This document shows positions 36,978 to 45,589 of a stretch of 64,000 nt of DNA, one piece after another; the first letter of the stretch is position 1; each line of letters begins with the position of its first letter. The stretch is from Acinetobacter qingfengensis. Its GTDB lineage: Bacteria; Pseudomonadota; Gammaproteobacteria; Pseudomonadales; Moraxellaceae. The DNA lies in NCBI RefSeq assembly GCF_008693185.1, contig NZ_VXKN01000002.1:372001-436000 (forward strand). Reading direction: 5' to 3'. Made by a program: the position numbers and the translations under genes. Under the pieces are notes generated by a model, which saw nothing but the letters and a program-made list of their open reading frames with translations, searched no databases and was not told the origin of the DNA.

Positions 36978-37010
36978 AAACCGCCCCAACGCTTAGTTTG
37001 AGACGGCTTT
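36978..37010 (-). terminator. Terminator of aceA
   Basis: On the minus strand AAGCCGTCTCAA pairs with TTGGGGCGGTTT over 12 bp (three G-T pairs), followed by a run of T. It lies 15 bases after the aceA stop. Confidence 0.75.
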
Positions 37011-37024
37011 AAAAACGATTTAGA

Positions 37025-38623
37025 TTAGTGAGCGAACTGGTTCATCGTATTTTTGCTGTCATCGCCTGCTTTAAGTGCTTGTTCACCAGCAAAGATTTCT
37101 TTGTGATCATCACCAATATCAGAACCCGCCATTGCTTGATGTTTCACACACGCGATACCGCCACGAATTTCTTTACGTTGTACACCCGCAACATAAGCCA
37201 ACATACCTTCTTCACCAAAGTAACCTTTTGCCAACTCATGTGTAGACAATGCAGCAGTATGGTAAGTCGGTAAAGTGATCAAGTGATGGAATACACCCGC
37301 TTCACGTGCAGCATCTGCCTGGAAGGTACGGATCTTGTCATCAGCATCAGCAGCCAATTCAGAATCGTCATACTCAGCACTCATTAACTTGGCACGGTCA
37401 TAGGCAGATACATCTTTACCTTCAGCAGCCCAGCGATCATAAGACTGTTGACGGAAGTTCAATGTCCAGTTGAATGATGGTGAGTTATTATAAACAAGTT
37501 TCGCATCTGGAACTTGTGCTTTGATGTCATTTACAAAACCAGCAATACCTTGAACGTCTGGAGTAGGTGTTTCAATCCAGATCATGTCCGCACCATTTTG
37601 TAAGCTGGTTACACAGTCAAGTACAACGCGGTCGTGCTGTGTGCCTTCACGGAATTGGTATAAACCTGAAGCCAAACGTGTTGGACGATGTAATTTACCA
37701 TCACGTTTGATCAGAATTTCATCTTCTTTCGCATCAGCAATGTCAATCTCTTGTGTATCTAAATAACTGATGTATTGAGAAGCTAAATCACCTTTCTCTT
37801 TGGATACAGGGATTTTTTGTGTTAAGTCTGCACCTTCAGAGTCAGTACGTGCAACGATTACACCGTCATCAACGCCAAGCTCAAGGAATGCGTAACGTAC
37901 CGCATTGATTTTGGCAAGAAAGTCTTCGTGTGGAACTGTTACTTTACCTGCTTGGTGACCACATTGTTTTGCATCAGATACCTGGTTTTCGATCTGGATT
38001 GCAGCAGCGCCCGCTTCGATCATTTGTTTAGTTAACAAATACGTCGCTTCTTCGTTACCAAAACCAGCATCAATGTCAGCAATGATTGGTACAACATGCG
38101 TTTCGAAATTATCAATTTGTGATTCGATGTCTTTTACTTTTGCAGCATCGCCTGCAGCTTCCGCTTTTTGTAAAGCACGGAACAAATCATTTAATTCTTT
38201 GGCATCAGCTTGACGTAGGAAAGTATAAATTTCTGCGATCAATTTAGGTACTGAGGTTTTTTCGTGCATAGATTGGTCTGGTAATGGACCGAACTCTGAA
38301 CGAAGTGCAGCAACCATCCAGCCAGATAGATAGATATAACGTTTGCTGGTTGTACCAAAGTATTTTTTGTTGGCAATCATTTTTTGTTGTGCAATGAAAC
38401 CGTGCCAGCATCCTAGTGATTGTGTATATTTGCTGTGGTCTGCATCGTATTCAGCCATATCTTTGCGCATAATTGCAGCAGTATATTTTGCAATATCCAG
38501 ACCAGTATGAAAACGGTTTTGAACAATCATGCGTGCAGCATCTTCTGGGCGGATCGCATTCCATGTGCCACCTAATTTTTCTTTAACTTTGCGTACATGC
38601 TCTAAAGCTGATTGGTAAGTCAT
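37025..38623 (-). CDS. aceA: Isocitrate lyase
   Basis: First enzyme of the glyoxylate shunt, cleaving isocitrate to glyoxylate and succinate, needed on acetate, fatty acids and other C2 sources. 532 residues, the long Pseudomonas/Acinetobacter subfamily. The catalytic loop is KQCGHQAGK (about residue 215) rather than the KKCGH of E. coli, with IADIDAGFGN before it and the NNSPSFNW segment later. It stands alone; no malate synthase nearby. Confidence 0.95.
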   Translation of the reverse strand: MTYQSALEHVRKVKEKLGGTWNAIRPEDAARMIVQNRFHTGLDIAKYTAAIMRKDMAEYDADHSKYTQSLGCWHGFIAQQKMIANKKYFGTTSKRYIYLSGWMVAALRSEFGPLPDQSMHEKTSVPKLIAEIYTFLRQADAKELNDLFRALQKAEAAGDAAKVKDIESQIDNFETHVVPIIADIDAGFGNEEATYLLTKQMIEAGAAAIQIENQVSDAKQCGHQAGKVTVPHEDFLAKINAVRYAFLELGVDDGVIVARTDSEGADLTQKIPVSKEKGDLASQYISYLDTQEIDIADAKEDEILIKRDGKLHRPTRLASGLYQFREGTQHDRVVLDCVTSLQNGADMIWIETPTPDVQGIAGFVNDIKAQVPDAKLVYNNSPSFNWTLNFRQQSYDRWAAEGKDVSAYDRAKLMSAEYDDSELAADADDKIRTFQADAAREAGVFHHLITLPTYHTAALSTHELAKGYFGEEGMLAYVAGVQRKEIRGGIACVKHQAMAGSDIGDDHKEIFAGEQALKAGDDSKNTMNQFAH

Positions 38624-39230
38624 GGTATATTCCTTGATCGTTAGGATTATCTTTTAGTGGATTTTCGGGGTTTAACCAGAGTCGCCACCAGAGGGTATGA
38701 ACAAAGATTAGATCGAGATTTTTTTTTAATCCAATATTCTGCCTTGATTTTCATTATTCATATAAAAAATACCACAATCATTTCAAAACATATTTACTCA
38801 CATTTAGAATAAATATTTGATTTTATTATTTATTATTTTTCATAAAATCTTTATCCTCTGTAACATTTCGTATATTTTTTCGCTTTTAGACTTATGTCTA
38901 ATGCAAATAAAAGTTGCTTTTAAAGTTATTTTTTAGAATAAATTTTAAGCAAAACATGCTTGATGCTCATTCATTTAAAATTTTTTAAGGACTATTTTAA
39001 ACAAAGAAATATAAATTAAGAGATGTAATTATAAAATATATCACTACCCTTTTTTAGGTATATAAAAAAGAGAATTTCAATTTATAGAAAATCATGCTAA
39101 CAGCATGAATTATATATATTTATGCACTTTTTTGACTCATTTAATTGATATAAATGGTGCATTTTTTATACTAAGTGCTGTTTTTTAAACTAATTTGTTT
39201 ATTTTTACATAAAAATCAAACACTTAAATA
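38624..39230. other. AT-rich divergent regulatory region between aceA and the demethylase operon
   Basis: No gene. It contains a small hairpin TCATGCT-AAC-AGCATGA near 39091-39107 and inverted half-sites TATGCAC (39121-39127) and GGTGCAT (39156-39162), 33 bases centre to centre and about 70-110 bases upstream of the sigma-54 element. Those half-sites resemble separated NtrC half-sites (TGCAC/GTGCA) and may be activator sites; this is inference. Confidence 0.4.
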
Positions 39231-39231
39231 T

Positions 39232-39247
39232 TGGCACACATCATGCA
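39232..39247 (+). promoter_or_regulatory. Sigma-54 (RpoN) promoter of the N-demethylase operon
   Basis: TGGCACACATCATGCA matches TGGCAYRNNNNTTGCW at every defined position but one. GG (39233-39234) and GC (39245-39246) have the exact -24/-12 spacing. Transcription would begin near 39257, leaving a 44-base leader to the ATG at 39301. Predicts dependence on RpoN plus an enhancer-binding activator, which is not encoded in this window. Confidence 0.75.
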
Positions 39248-39300
39248 TTCCCTTTAAGCATAAATATTTCTTATTAGTAATATTAAGTGAGGGCTTTACT

Positions 39301-39816
39301 ATGCAAGACGCCATGTCAAGTACACCCCAATATACAGAGTCCAGTCATGGTCTTCTTTTAGCATCTCGCTATTTCATCATTTTACAAGATGAAAAGTCAG
39401 ATTCAGCTTTAGAGTTAATGGATCAGTACCAAGCAAATAACAATGCCAAGATCATTATTTTGGCTAATCCAGAAGATGCGTTGGCTCTCCATCAACTTAG
39501 TCAAGCATTTAAACAAGCATGTATTGGCACATACGCCATTGTATGTGGTGATGAATATTTTCTCTGGCAAATTAAAAATAAATTACTCGACTATGGATTG
39601 GTCAGTGCTGAAATTTTACTGATTAAAACGCCAAGTCCAAATAAACAAATTTACTGTGTACATTGTTTTCATCTGTTTCAAAGCTCAGCCGATAAATTCT
39701 GTGATTGTCCACAATGTCATACCTCTCTTTTTATTCGCTCACATTTTTCTGAACGCTTAGGCGCATATATGGCTGTTTGCGCCAATGCTGAACAAATAGA
39801 GGAGCAAACAACATGA
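39301..39816 (+). CDS. dmmA: DmmA-like subunit of a dimethylamine monooxygenase / oxidative N-demethylase
   Basis: 171 residues. The C-terminal part has a zinc-ribbon pattern, CVHC...CDCPQCH (about residues 119-140), followed by HFSERLGAYMAV, as in the DmmA-type subunit. The N-terminal domain has an alpha/beta character (KIIILANPEDALAL, GTYAIVCGDEYFLWQIK). The ATG at 39301 fits the sigma-54 start and follows GAGGG. Its stop overlaps the reductase gene by four bases. It is probably a structural or electron-coupling subunit rather than the heme subunit. Confidence 0.8.
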   Translation: MQDAMSSTPQYTESSHGLLLASRYFIILQDEKSDSALELMDQYQANNNAKIIILANPEDALALHQLSQAFKQACIGTYAIVCGDEYFLWQIKNKLLDYGLVSAEILLIKTPSPNKQIYCVHCFHLFQSSADKFCDCPQCHTSLFIRSHFSERLGAYMAVCANAEQIEEQTT

Positions 39817-40757
39817 ATAATTTAATGCCTGTGCGTATTGGTGATGTGAAACAAATTACACCGATTATCCGTGAATTTACTTTTGAAAGTTTGAATCAAG
39901 CATTACTGCCATTTTCATCAGGCAGTCACATTGTCGTTAATATGCCGTTAAAAGATCGTACCATCCGTAATGCCTATTCATTGATGAGTGATCCACTTGA
40001 ATCTCATCAGTATCAGATTGCAGTACGCTTACAGGAAAATTCTCGTGGTGGTTCTCGTTATTTACATGAACAAGCCAAAGTAGGTGATATTTTACAAGTT
40101 TCTCCACCTTTAAATTTATTTTCGCTACATTCTCGGGCCAAACATCATATTTTTATTGCCGGAGGAATAGGCATTACACCATTTATTTCACATATTAAAT
40201 ATTTACTACATATCGGTGGTAGCTTTGAACTACATTTCGCCTGTCGTGATCAGTTAAGTAATGCTTATGAACAGTTATTAACATCACTTTTTCAAGATCA
40301 AATTCATATTTATTCAGAACGTACCAGACAACGTTTAAATCTTAAACAGCTATTTTCACGGCAACCGCTTAATAGTCATGTATATGTGTGTGGCCCAGAT
40401 CGCTTAATTGAAGGTGTACAACAAAGTGCAACAGCGTTGGGGTGGTGTCAGAGCCGCATACATTGGGAAGCATTTACTTCTCCAGCGCCAGGCATAGCAT
40501 TTGATGTCAATTTATTAAAAAGTCAGAAAAAAATTCATGTTGCCAGCGAGTTTAGCCTACTAGAAGCATTAGAAAACCACGGTATTGATGTTCCTAACTT
40601 ATGTCGAGGTGGCGTATGTGGTCAATGTGCAGTGAAATATCATCACGGTGAAGTTGACCATCAAGATCATTTTTTATCTGAGCAGGAAAAACAACATCTA
40701 CTAATGCCATGCGTTTCCCGCACCAAGCACGGTTGCTCTATTGATATTGATTTATAA
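39813..40757 (+). CDS. FMN/[2Fe-2S] reductase subunit (PDR/VanB family) of the N-demethylase
   Basis: 314 residues in the phthalate-dioxygenase-reductase order: FMN barrel with RTIRNAYSLMSDP (about 50-62), NAD(P)H domain with IAGGIGITPF (about 112-121) and VCGPDRLI (about 192), then a plant-type [2Fe-2S] domain with CRGGVCGQC and a final MPCVSR cysteine (about 265-308). Passes electrons from NAD(P)H to the heme subunit next door. Overlaps dmmA by four bases; 12 bases before the HODM gene. Confidence 0.92.
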   Translation: MNNLMPVRIGDVKQITPIIREFTFESLNQALLPFSSGSHIVVNMPLKDRTIRNAYSLMSDPLESHQYQIAVRLQENSRGGSRYLHEQAKVGDILQVSPPLNLFSLHSRAKHHIFIAGGIGITPFISHIKYLLHIGGSFELHFACRDQLSNAYEQLLTSLFQDQIHIYSERTRQRLNLKQLFSRQPLNSHVYVCGPDRLIEGVQQSATALGWCQSRIHWEAFTSPAPGIAFDVNLLKSQKKIHVASEFSLLEALENHGIDVPNLCRGGVCGQCAVKYHHGEVDHQDHFLSEQEKQHLLMPCVSRTKHGCSIDIDL

Positions 40758-40769
40758 GGAAATTTTTAC

Positions 40770-41780
40770 ATGACAGTTCAATTTAATCTTAATGAAAGTA
40801 TGCGTGGACAATTCAAATATCATAATAGTCCGCTAGCAATTGCACGGTTTCCATTTCCATTTCCTGAAGACAGTTATATGTATTCAGTAAATCTGGAACC
40901 CGCAACAGCAAAACCAGATACCGTATTTGCACACTGGTTTGACATTGATGAGCATTATCTGACCGAAACCAATGAACGTGCTATGACACTGAAAAGTGAT
41001 CCAAAGCGTTGCGTCATCATGCCACACATGCAACAGGCTGCATGGGATTTTCTGGAAATGGCAATGGAACATTTATCACAGGATTATCCGGAACAATTTG
41101 AATTACGACGCCATGGGAAACAATGGCATTGGATTAATCATCCCATGAAGATTGATGTGCAGTTCACCTTTGGTGATACCAGCACTTTGGCTATGGAACC
41201 TTTTGAATTTATCAGTCGTCAGGTACAAGGCGATATTGCCCTACTAGACCAGCGTGAAGGTGATTTATGGATGGATGCAGGCATGATTACTGGTGCTGCG
41301 GATTGGTCACTCAATTTTGATGCAGGCATGAGTTTTAGACAATGGCATGCACCTGTACCCCAAATTGCCCATGATCTTGGTGTATTTGAGCGTGCCTTAA
41401 AATTTCTACTCAATATTCAGGTGGGTCATCCTTATCGCCGTCTAAACTGGACCATGACCATTAACCCACGTATGGATACTTCATCAGAAACTTATCATCT
41501 GTGGGGACATGAACGCTGTATGGTCACCCCCGAGAACGTAGGCGAGCTGGTGCATTTACGCGTTGAGTTACAGTTTATGCCACGTTTGCCACGCAGTAAT
41601 GCACTTTTATTTAGCATTCGCACTTATCTCATTAGCTTAAATGATTTGATTACACATCCCGACTGGGCCAAACGGTTACATCGAGTTTTACGAGATTTAC
41701 CTGAAGAAATTGCTGAATACAAAGGCATTACCCGTTATCGAGCAACCGTTGTGCAGTGGCTCAGTCAATTTGATCAATAA
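40770..41780 (+). CDS. Heme-dependent oxidative N-demethylase (HODM, former DUF3445) catalytic subunit
   Basis: 336 residues of the HODM alpha-like family, whose characterised member in Pseudomonas mendocina uses a PAS-fold heme domain to demethylate dimethylamine. Visible family features include PFPFPEDSYMYSVNL, the FEFISRQVQGDIALLDQ-type core, FRQWHAPVP, HPYRRLNWT and the SFRTYL-like FSIRTYLISL. The ATG at 40770 has AAGGAAA upstream. The reaction is N-CH3 + O2 to an amine plus formaldehyde; the natural substrate in this organism is not shown. Confidence 0.85.
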   Translation: MTVQFNLNESMRGQFKYHNSPLAIARFPFPFPEDSYMYSVNLEPATAKPDTVFAHWFDIDEHYLTETNERAMTLKSDPKRCVIMPHMQQAAWDFLEMAMEHLSQDYPEQFELRRHGKQWHWINHPMKIDVQFTFGDTSTLAMEPFEFISRQVQGDIALLDQREGDLWMDAGMITGAADWSLNFDAGMSFRQWHAPVPQIAHDLGVFERALKFLLNIQVGHPYRRLNWTMTINPRMDTSSETYHLWGHERCMVTPENVGELVHLRVELQFMPRLPRSNALLFSIRTYLISLNDLITHPDWAKRLHRVLRDLPEEIAEYKGITRYRATVVQWLSQFDQ

Positions 41781-41832
41781 CATTTTTACAAACAATAGTG
41801 CAATACATTTAAAAAACAGGAAGGATATCACT

Positions 41833-42966
41833 ATGGCAAACTCTTGGCGCATTTCAGCATTGGCAGAACGTCACCGACAAATGGGCTCTCATCTTGAAGA
41901 CTGGAACGGTATGGGTACTGCATGGACCTATAAAGATCGCAGTGTAGCGGATGACCATGAAGCGATTCGTACAAAAGCAGGTTTAATGGACGTTTCAGGC
42001 CTAAAAAAAGTTCATTATGTTGGCCCACATGCAGAAAGTTTACTGGAATATGCAACCACACGGGATATTTCCAAAATCTATCCGGGTAAGTCTGCTTATG
42101 CCACCATGCTGAATGAAGAAGGTAAATTTGTTGATGATTGCATCATTTATCGCACTGGTCCAAATGCATTTATGGTGGTGCATGGCACAGGTATTGGTTT
42201 GGAAATGTTGACCCGTGGTGCAGTGGGGCGTCAAGTGGCCATTATTTTTGATGATGATCTACACGATCTATCTTTACAGGGTCCGGTTGCTGTAGATTTT
42301 CTGGCTGAACATGTCGCAGGCATTCGTGATCTAGCTTATTTTCATCACATGCAAACACGGTTATTTGGCTGTCCTGTGATGATTTCCCGTACCGGATATA
42401 CGGGTGAACGAGGTTACGAAATTTTTTGTAAGGCTGCTGATGCACCAATAATTTGGGATACAATTTTAGAAAAAGGGAAAGATTTTGGTATTGTTGCCAC
42501 CTGCTTTACCACACTGGATTATTTAAGGGTCGAAAGCTATCTTCTATTTTTCCCTTATGACAATTCTGAATATTATCCTTTTGCCAATGAAAAATCCGGA
42601 GATACGCTCTGGGAACTTGGTCTAGATTTCACCGTATCACCAAGTAAGGGCGAATTCCGCGGCTGTTATGAACATCGCCGCTTAAAAGGCAAACAACGCT
42701 TTAAAATCTTTGGCGTATTACTTGAAGGAGAACAAGCGGCTGAAATCGGCGATACATTATGGGCAGATGGTCAACAAGTTGGCATTATTACCTGTGGGAT
42801 GTATTCGCGTTTGACTGGAAAGTCCATGGCACTTGCTCGTCTTGATCTCCCTTATGCCATTCAGGGTAAAGTATTACAGGTCAAAGGTAGCCTGGAAGTC
42901 GATGCCATTGCGCACACACTTCCATTTGATGATCCAGATAAACTTAAACGACTAGCAAAAGGCTAA
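41833..42966 (+). CDS. GcvT-like aminomethyltransferase / folate-binding demethylase subunit
   Basis: 377 residues of the aminomethyltransferase (GcvT) family, with LMDVSGLKKVHYVGP, LLEYATTRDISK, SRTGYTGERGYEIF (about residue 180) and YDNSEYYPFANEK. It probably binds tetrahydrofolate and accepts the one-carbon unit from the HODM enzyme, as the delta-type subunit of such complexes. The ATG at 41833 was chosen for AGGAAGGAT upstream; the longer open frame overlaps the HODM gene. Last gene of the sigma-54 operon, followed by a terminator. A vanillate/DMSP demethylase-like role is an alternative. Confidence 0.82.
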   Translation: MANSWRISALAERHRQMGSHLEDWNGMGTAWTYKDRSVADDHEAIRTKAGLMDVSGLKKVHYVGPHAESLLEYATTRDISKIYPGKSAYATMLNEEGKFVDDCIIYRTGPNAFMVVHGTGIGLEMLTRGAVGRQVAIIFDDDLHDLSLQGPVAVDFLAEHVAGIRDLAYFHHMQTRLFGCPVMISRTGYTGERGYEIFCKAADAPIIWDTILEKGKDFGIVATCFTTLDYLRVESYLLFFPYDNSEYYPFANEKSGDTLWELGLDFTVSPSKGEFRGCYEHRRLKGKQRFKIFGVLLEGEQAAEIGDTLWADGQQVGIITCGMYSRLTGKSMALARLDLPYAIQGKVLQVKGSLEVDAIAHTLPFDDPDKLKRLAKG

Positions 42967-43010
42967 GCAAATCGCTTTATCACAGTTCCCTCAACCAAAG
43001 TCAGAATCGG

Positions 43011-43037
43011 AAAATCCTATCTTCGGATGGGATTTTT
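43011..43037 (+). terminator. Terminator of the N-demethylase operon
   Basis: AAAATCCTATC-TTCG-GATGGGATTTT: 11-bp stem closed by a stable C(UUCG)G tetraloop and followed by T. It lies 45 bases past the stop codon. Confidence 0.85.
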
Positions 43038-43268
43038 CACCTTTAAAATCACATCATTAAAAGAATTTATTCTTATCACCAAGAGTGTGCGATTTTTTAA
43101 ATGAATAGAATACATTGCACTATTATAGATATTTTTCAAAAAAAGAAAGATGAATGGAATACTTCCAGTAATTTTTAGCTGTATAAAAATAGATATCTAT
43201 AGCAATGATCGCAACGGATTTATTATTAATTGCAAAAAAATATTCCTAAAAGTTAAAAATTATTCTTA
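43038..43268. other. AT-rich upstream region of the 77-residue gene
   Basis: No gene. Contains AGTGTGCGAT (about 43085) and CATTGCACTA (about 43113-43122), inverted GTGC/GCAC elements about 30 bases apart upstream of the second sigma-54 site, and AATAGAATACA at about 43104. Possibly activator sites; weak evidence. Confidence 0.3.
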
Positions 43269-43284
43269 TGGCATCATATTTGCT
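43269..43284 (+). promoter_or_regulatory. Second sigma-54-type promoter
   Basis: TGGCATCATATTTGCT: GG (43270-43271) and GC (43282-43283) have -24/-12 spacing, with TGGCAT and TTGCT both on consensus and only the seventh base off. Start near 43295 would leave a 26-base leader before the ATG at 43321. Marks the 77-residue gene as part of the same RpoN response. Confidence 0.7.
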
Positions 43285-43320
43285 TAATTTAATTGACTTC
43301 AACGCTCTGGAGTAACCGTT

Positions 43321-43554
43321 ATGGAAGGTAAAAGCTTTTTTAAAATTAAAAGTATCAAACTACAAAATCCAGATACTTGTGAGCTGTATATGGAAAATGT
43401 AGATGATGCCTCAGTTAAAGGCTGGATTATTAATAGTAATGGCAGCCTAATCCATCGTTTTCATGAACATCTCAACACATTATGTAGTGCTGAAAATCCA
43501 TTTCAAAGATTACTGGAATTAAAACAATTTTATCGTGTAGAAGTTCTTCATTAA
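43321..43554 (+). CDS. 77-residue orphan protein under a sigma-54-type promoter
   Basis: I do not recognise this protein. It is soluble, without signal peptide or membrane helix. It opens with a basic beta-like stretch (SFFKIKSIKL), then an acidic middle (MENVDDASVKGW) and an amphipathic C-terminal helix (NPFQRLLELKQFYRVEVLH). The ATG at 43321 follows CTGGAG, 9 bases away. It has its own promoter and a strong terminator, so it is monocistronic and sits between the demethylase operon and purU-folD-sox. It could be a small regulator or enzyme partner; this is inference. Confidence 0.65.
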   Translation: MEGKSFFKIKSIKLQNPDTCELYMENVDDASVKGWIINSNGSLIHRFHEHLNTLCSAENPFQRLLELKQFYRVEVLH

Positions 43555-43571
43555 TGTGCAACCCATGATGC

Positions 43572-43607
43572 AAAAAAGAAGACATGCACCGTCATGTCTT
43601 CTTTTTT
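43572..43607 (+). terminator. Strong terminator after the 77-residue gene
   Basis: Perfect 15-bp stem AAAAAAGAAGACATG / CATGTCTTCTTTTTT around the loop CACCGT. Confidence 0.9.
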
Positions 43608-43800
43608 AATCAATGATATACAAAAACAATAAAAGTTTCCTAACAAGAAAAAAAAATTCAAAAAACTATAGACGGCAATGCAAATATCTTATAAATTAAC
43701 TATCAGGAAAATAAATTTCTCAATAGGAATTTAATTCACCTTTTTTGAATCTTTATTCCGTGGCTTGAGAAGATAGCGATAAAAGCACGAGGATCCCCAC

Positions 43801-44667
43801 ATGCAACAAGATTTTGACCAATATGTATTAAAGATTAGTTGTCCAGCAGCTTCTGGTATTGTGGCCGCCATTTCAGGATATCTTTCAGAGAATCATTGTT
43901 ATATCAGCGAAATGGCACAATTTGATGATGAAATTACCCATCGTTTTTTTACCCGTATCGTTTTTCGCTTTAACGAAAATGGTTCCGGAAATATCGAACA
44001 ATTAGAAGCCGGTTTTACCGAAATTCGTGACAAGTTTAAAATGCAAGTTAATTTTTTCACCAAAAAACAACCTGTGAAGGTTTTGATTATGGTGAGCAAG
44101 TTTGATCATTGTTTCCTTAATCTTTTATATCGCCGTCAAAAAGGTGAACTGGATTTTGATATTACTGCGGTGGTTTCCAACCATCTGGATATGCGTCCAG
44201 TTGCCGAACGTGAAGGTTTACGTTTTATCTATCTACCTGTAAGTAAAGAAAACAAAGCACAGCAGGAAGAGGAACTTCTCAAAATCGTAGAAGAAACCAA
44301 AACAGATCTGGTCGTACTTGCACGTTATATGCAGATCCTTTCCGATAATCTTTGCAAACAACTGTCTGGTCGTGCCATTAATATCCACCACTCTTTCCTA
44401 CCTGGTTTCAAAGGTGCCAAACCTTATCATCAGGCACATGCACGCGGTGTAAAACTGATTGGTGCAACAGCACACTTTGTCACCAGTGATCTAGATGAAG
44501 GGCCAATCATTGAACAGGAAGTGCAGCGTGTGGATCACTCCTACCTCCCTGAAGATTTGGTTGCCGTTGGCCGTGATACAGAAACCGTCGCTTTATCCAA
44601 AGCTGTGAAATATTTTGTTGAGCATCGTGTGTTTTCAAATGATGACCGTACGGTGGTATTCAAATGA
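43801..44667 (+). CDS. purU: Formyltetrahydrofolate deformylase
   Basis: Hydrolyses 10-formyl-THF to formate and THF. 288 residues: an ACT domain (about 5-85, [17 protein letters not shown]) and a formyltransferase-type domain with the catalytic set [24 protein letters not shown] (about 200) and [17 protein letters not shown] (with the essential Asp). The ATG follows GAGG. Overlaps folD (ATGA). In this context it regenerates THF from methyl groups rather than serving purine synthesis. Confidence 0.94.
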   Translation: MQQDFDQYVLKISCPAASGIVAAISGYLSENHCYISEMAQFDDEITHRFFTRIVFRFNENGSGNIEQLEAGFTEIRDKFKMQVNFFTKKQPVKVLIMVSKFDHCFLNLLYRRQKGELDFDITAVVSNHLDMRPVAEREGLRFIYLPVSKENKAQQEEELLKIVEETKTDLVVLARYMQILSDNLCKQLSGRAINIHHSFLPGFKGAKPYHQAHARGVKLIGATAHFVTSDLDEGPIIEQEVQRVDHSYLPEDLVAVGRDTETVALSKAVKYFVEHRVFSNDDRTVVFK

Positions 44668-45551
44668 GTATCCGTTTAAGTATAGAACCTGTGAATAAAG
44701 TCATTGATGGTAAAGCCACCGCCGAAGTGGTGCTGCAAGAAGTCAAAATCGAAGTCGAACAATTAAAACAGCAAGGTATTGAGCCTTGTTTGGCGGTTAT
44801 TCTGGTGGGATTTGATCCAGCCAGTCAGGTCTATGTTCGCAATAAAGTACAAAAAGCCGAGCAAGTCGGTATTCGCTCACTTGAATTTCGTATGGATGCG
44901 GAGACCTCGACTGAAACTTTGTTAGCCAAGATTAAGGAGTTGAATGCCGATACTTCAGTAAATGGTATTCTGCTGCAATTACCTTTACCCAAACACATTG
45001 ATGAAAACACAGTATTACAAAGTGTCTTACCTGAAAAAGATGTTGATGGTTTTCATAGTGAAAATGTTGGCGGATTAAGTCAGGGACGTGATGTGTTGGT
45101 ACCTTGTACACCAAAAGGCTGTTTGCGTTTACTCAAGGATCATCTGGGTGATTTGTCCGGACTGAATGCTGTGGTCATTGGTCGTTCCAATATTGTTGGT
45201 AAACCGATGGCAAATCTGTTGCTACATGAAAATTGCACCGTAACGATTGTCCATTCCAGAACCCGCCATATTCAAGAGATCTGTAAACAGGCTGATATTC
45301 TGATCGCAGCCATTGGTCGTCCACGTATGATTAATGCAGATTACATCAAGAACGATGCGATCATCATTGATGTTGGAATTAATCGTATTGAAGAAAATGG
45401 TAAGACTCGTTTAGTCGGAGATGTGGATTTTGATGATGTATATCCACATGTAAGTGCCATTACTCCTGTTCCGGGTGGTGTTGGTCCAATGACCATCGCC
45501 TATCTAATGAAAAATACGCTGCATGCAACTTATATTCAGCACAGACATTAA
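44664..45551 (+). CDS. folD: Methylene-THF dehydrogenase / methenyl-THF cyclohydrolase FolD
   Basis: Oxidises 5,10-methylene-THF to 10-formyl-THF in two steps. 295 residues. Family landmarks are the [14 protein letters not shown] lysine segment (about 54-67), [34 protein letters not shown] and [10 protein letters not shown]. It sits between purU and soxB and, like purU, is probably a dedicated catabolic copy; a housekeeping folD would be expected elsewhere. Confidence 0.95.
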   Translation: MSIRLSIEPVNKVIDGKATAEVVLQEVKIEVEQLKQQGIEPCLAVILVGFDPASQVYVRNKVQKAEQVGIRSLEFRMDAETSTETLLAKIKELNADTSVNGILLQLPLPKHIDENTVLQSVLPEKDVDGFHSENVGGLSQGRDVLVPCTPKGCLRLLKDHLGDLSGLNAVVIGRSNIVGKPMANLLLHENCTVTIVHSRTRHIQEICKQADILIAAIGRPRMINADYIKNDAIIIDVGINRIEENGKTRLVGDVDFDDVYPHVSAITPVPGGVGPMTIAYLMKNTLHATYIQHRH

Positions 45552-45589
45552 TATTTTAAATTGTAATTAGAGCGATACTCGGAGGAATT

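Noticed and set aside
43085..43120. AATAGAATACA near 43104 as a third copy of the dispersed repeat (inverted)
   Set aside because: Only about 11 bases match; the rest of the repeat is absent.
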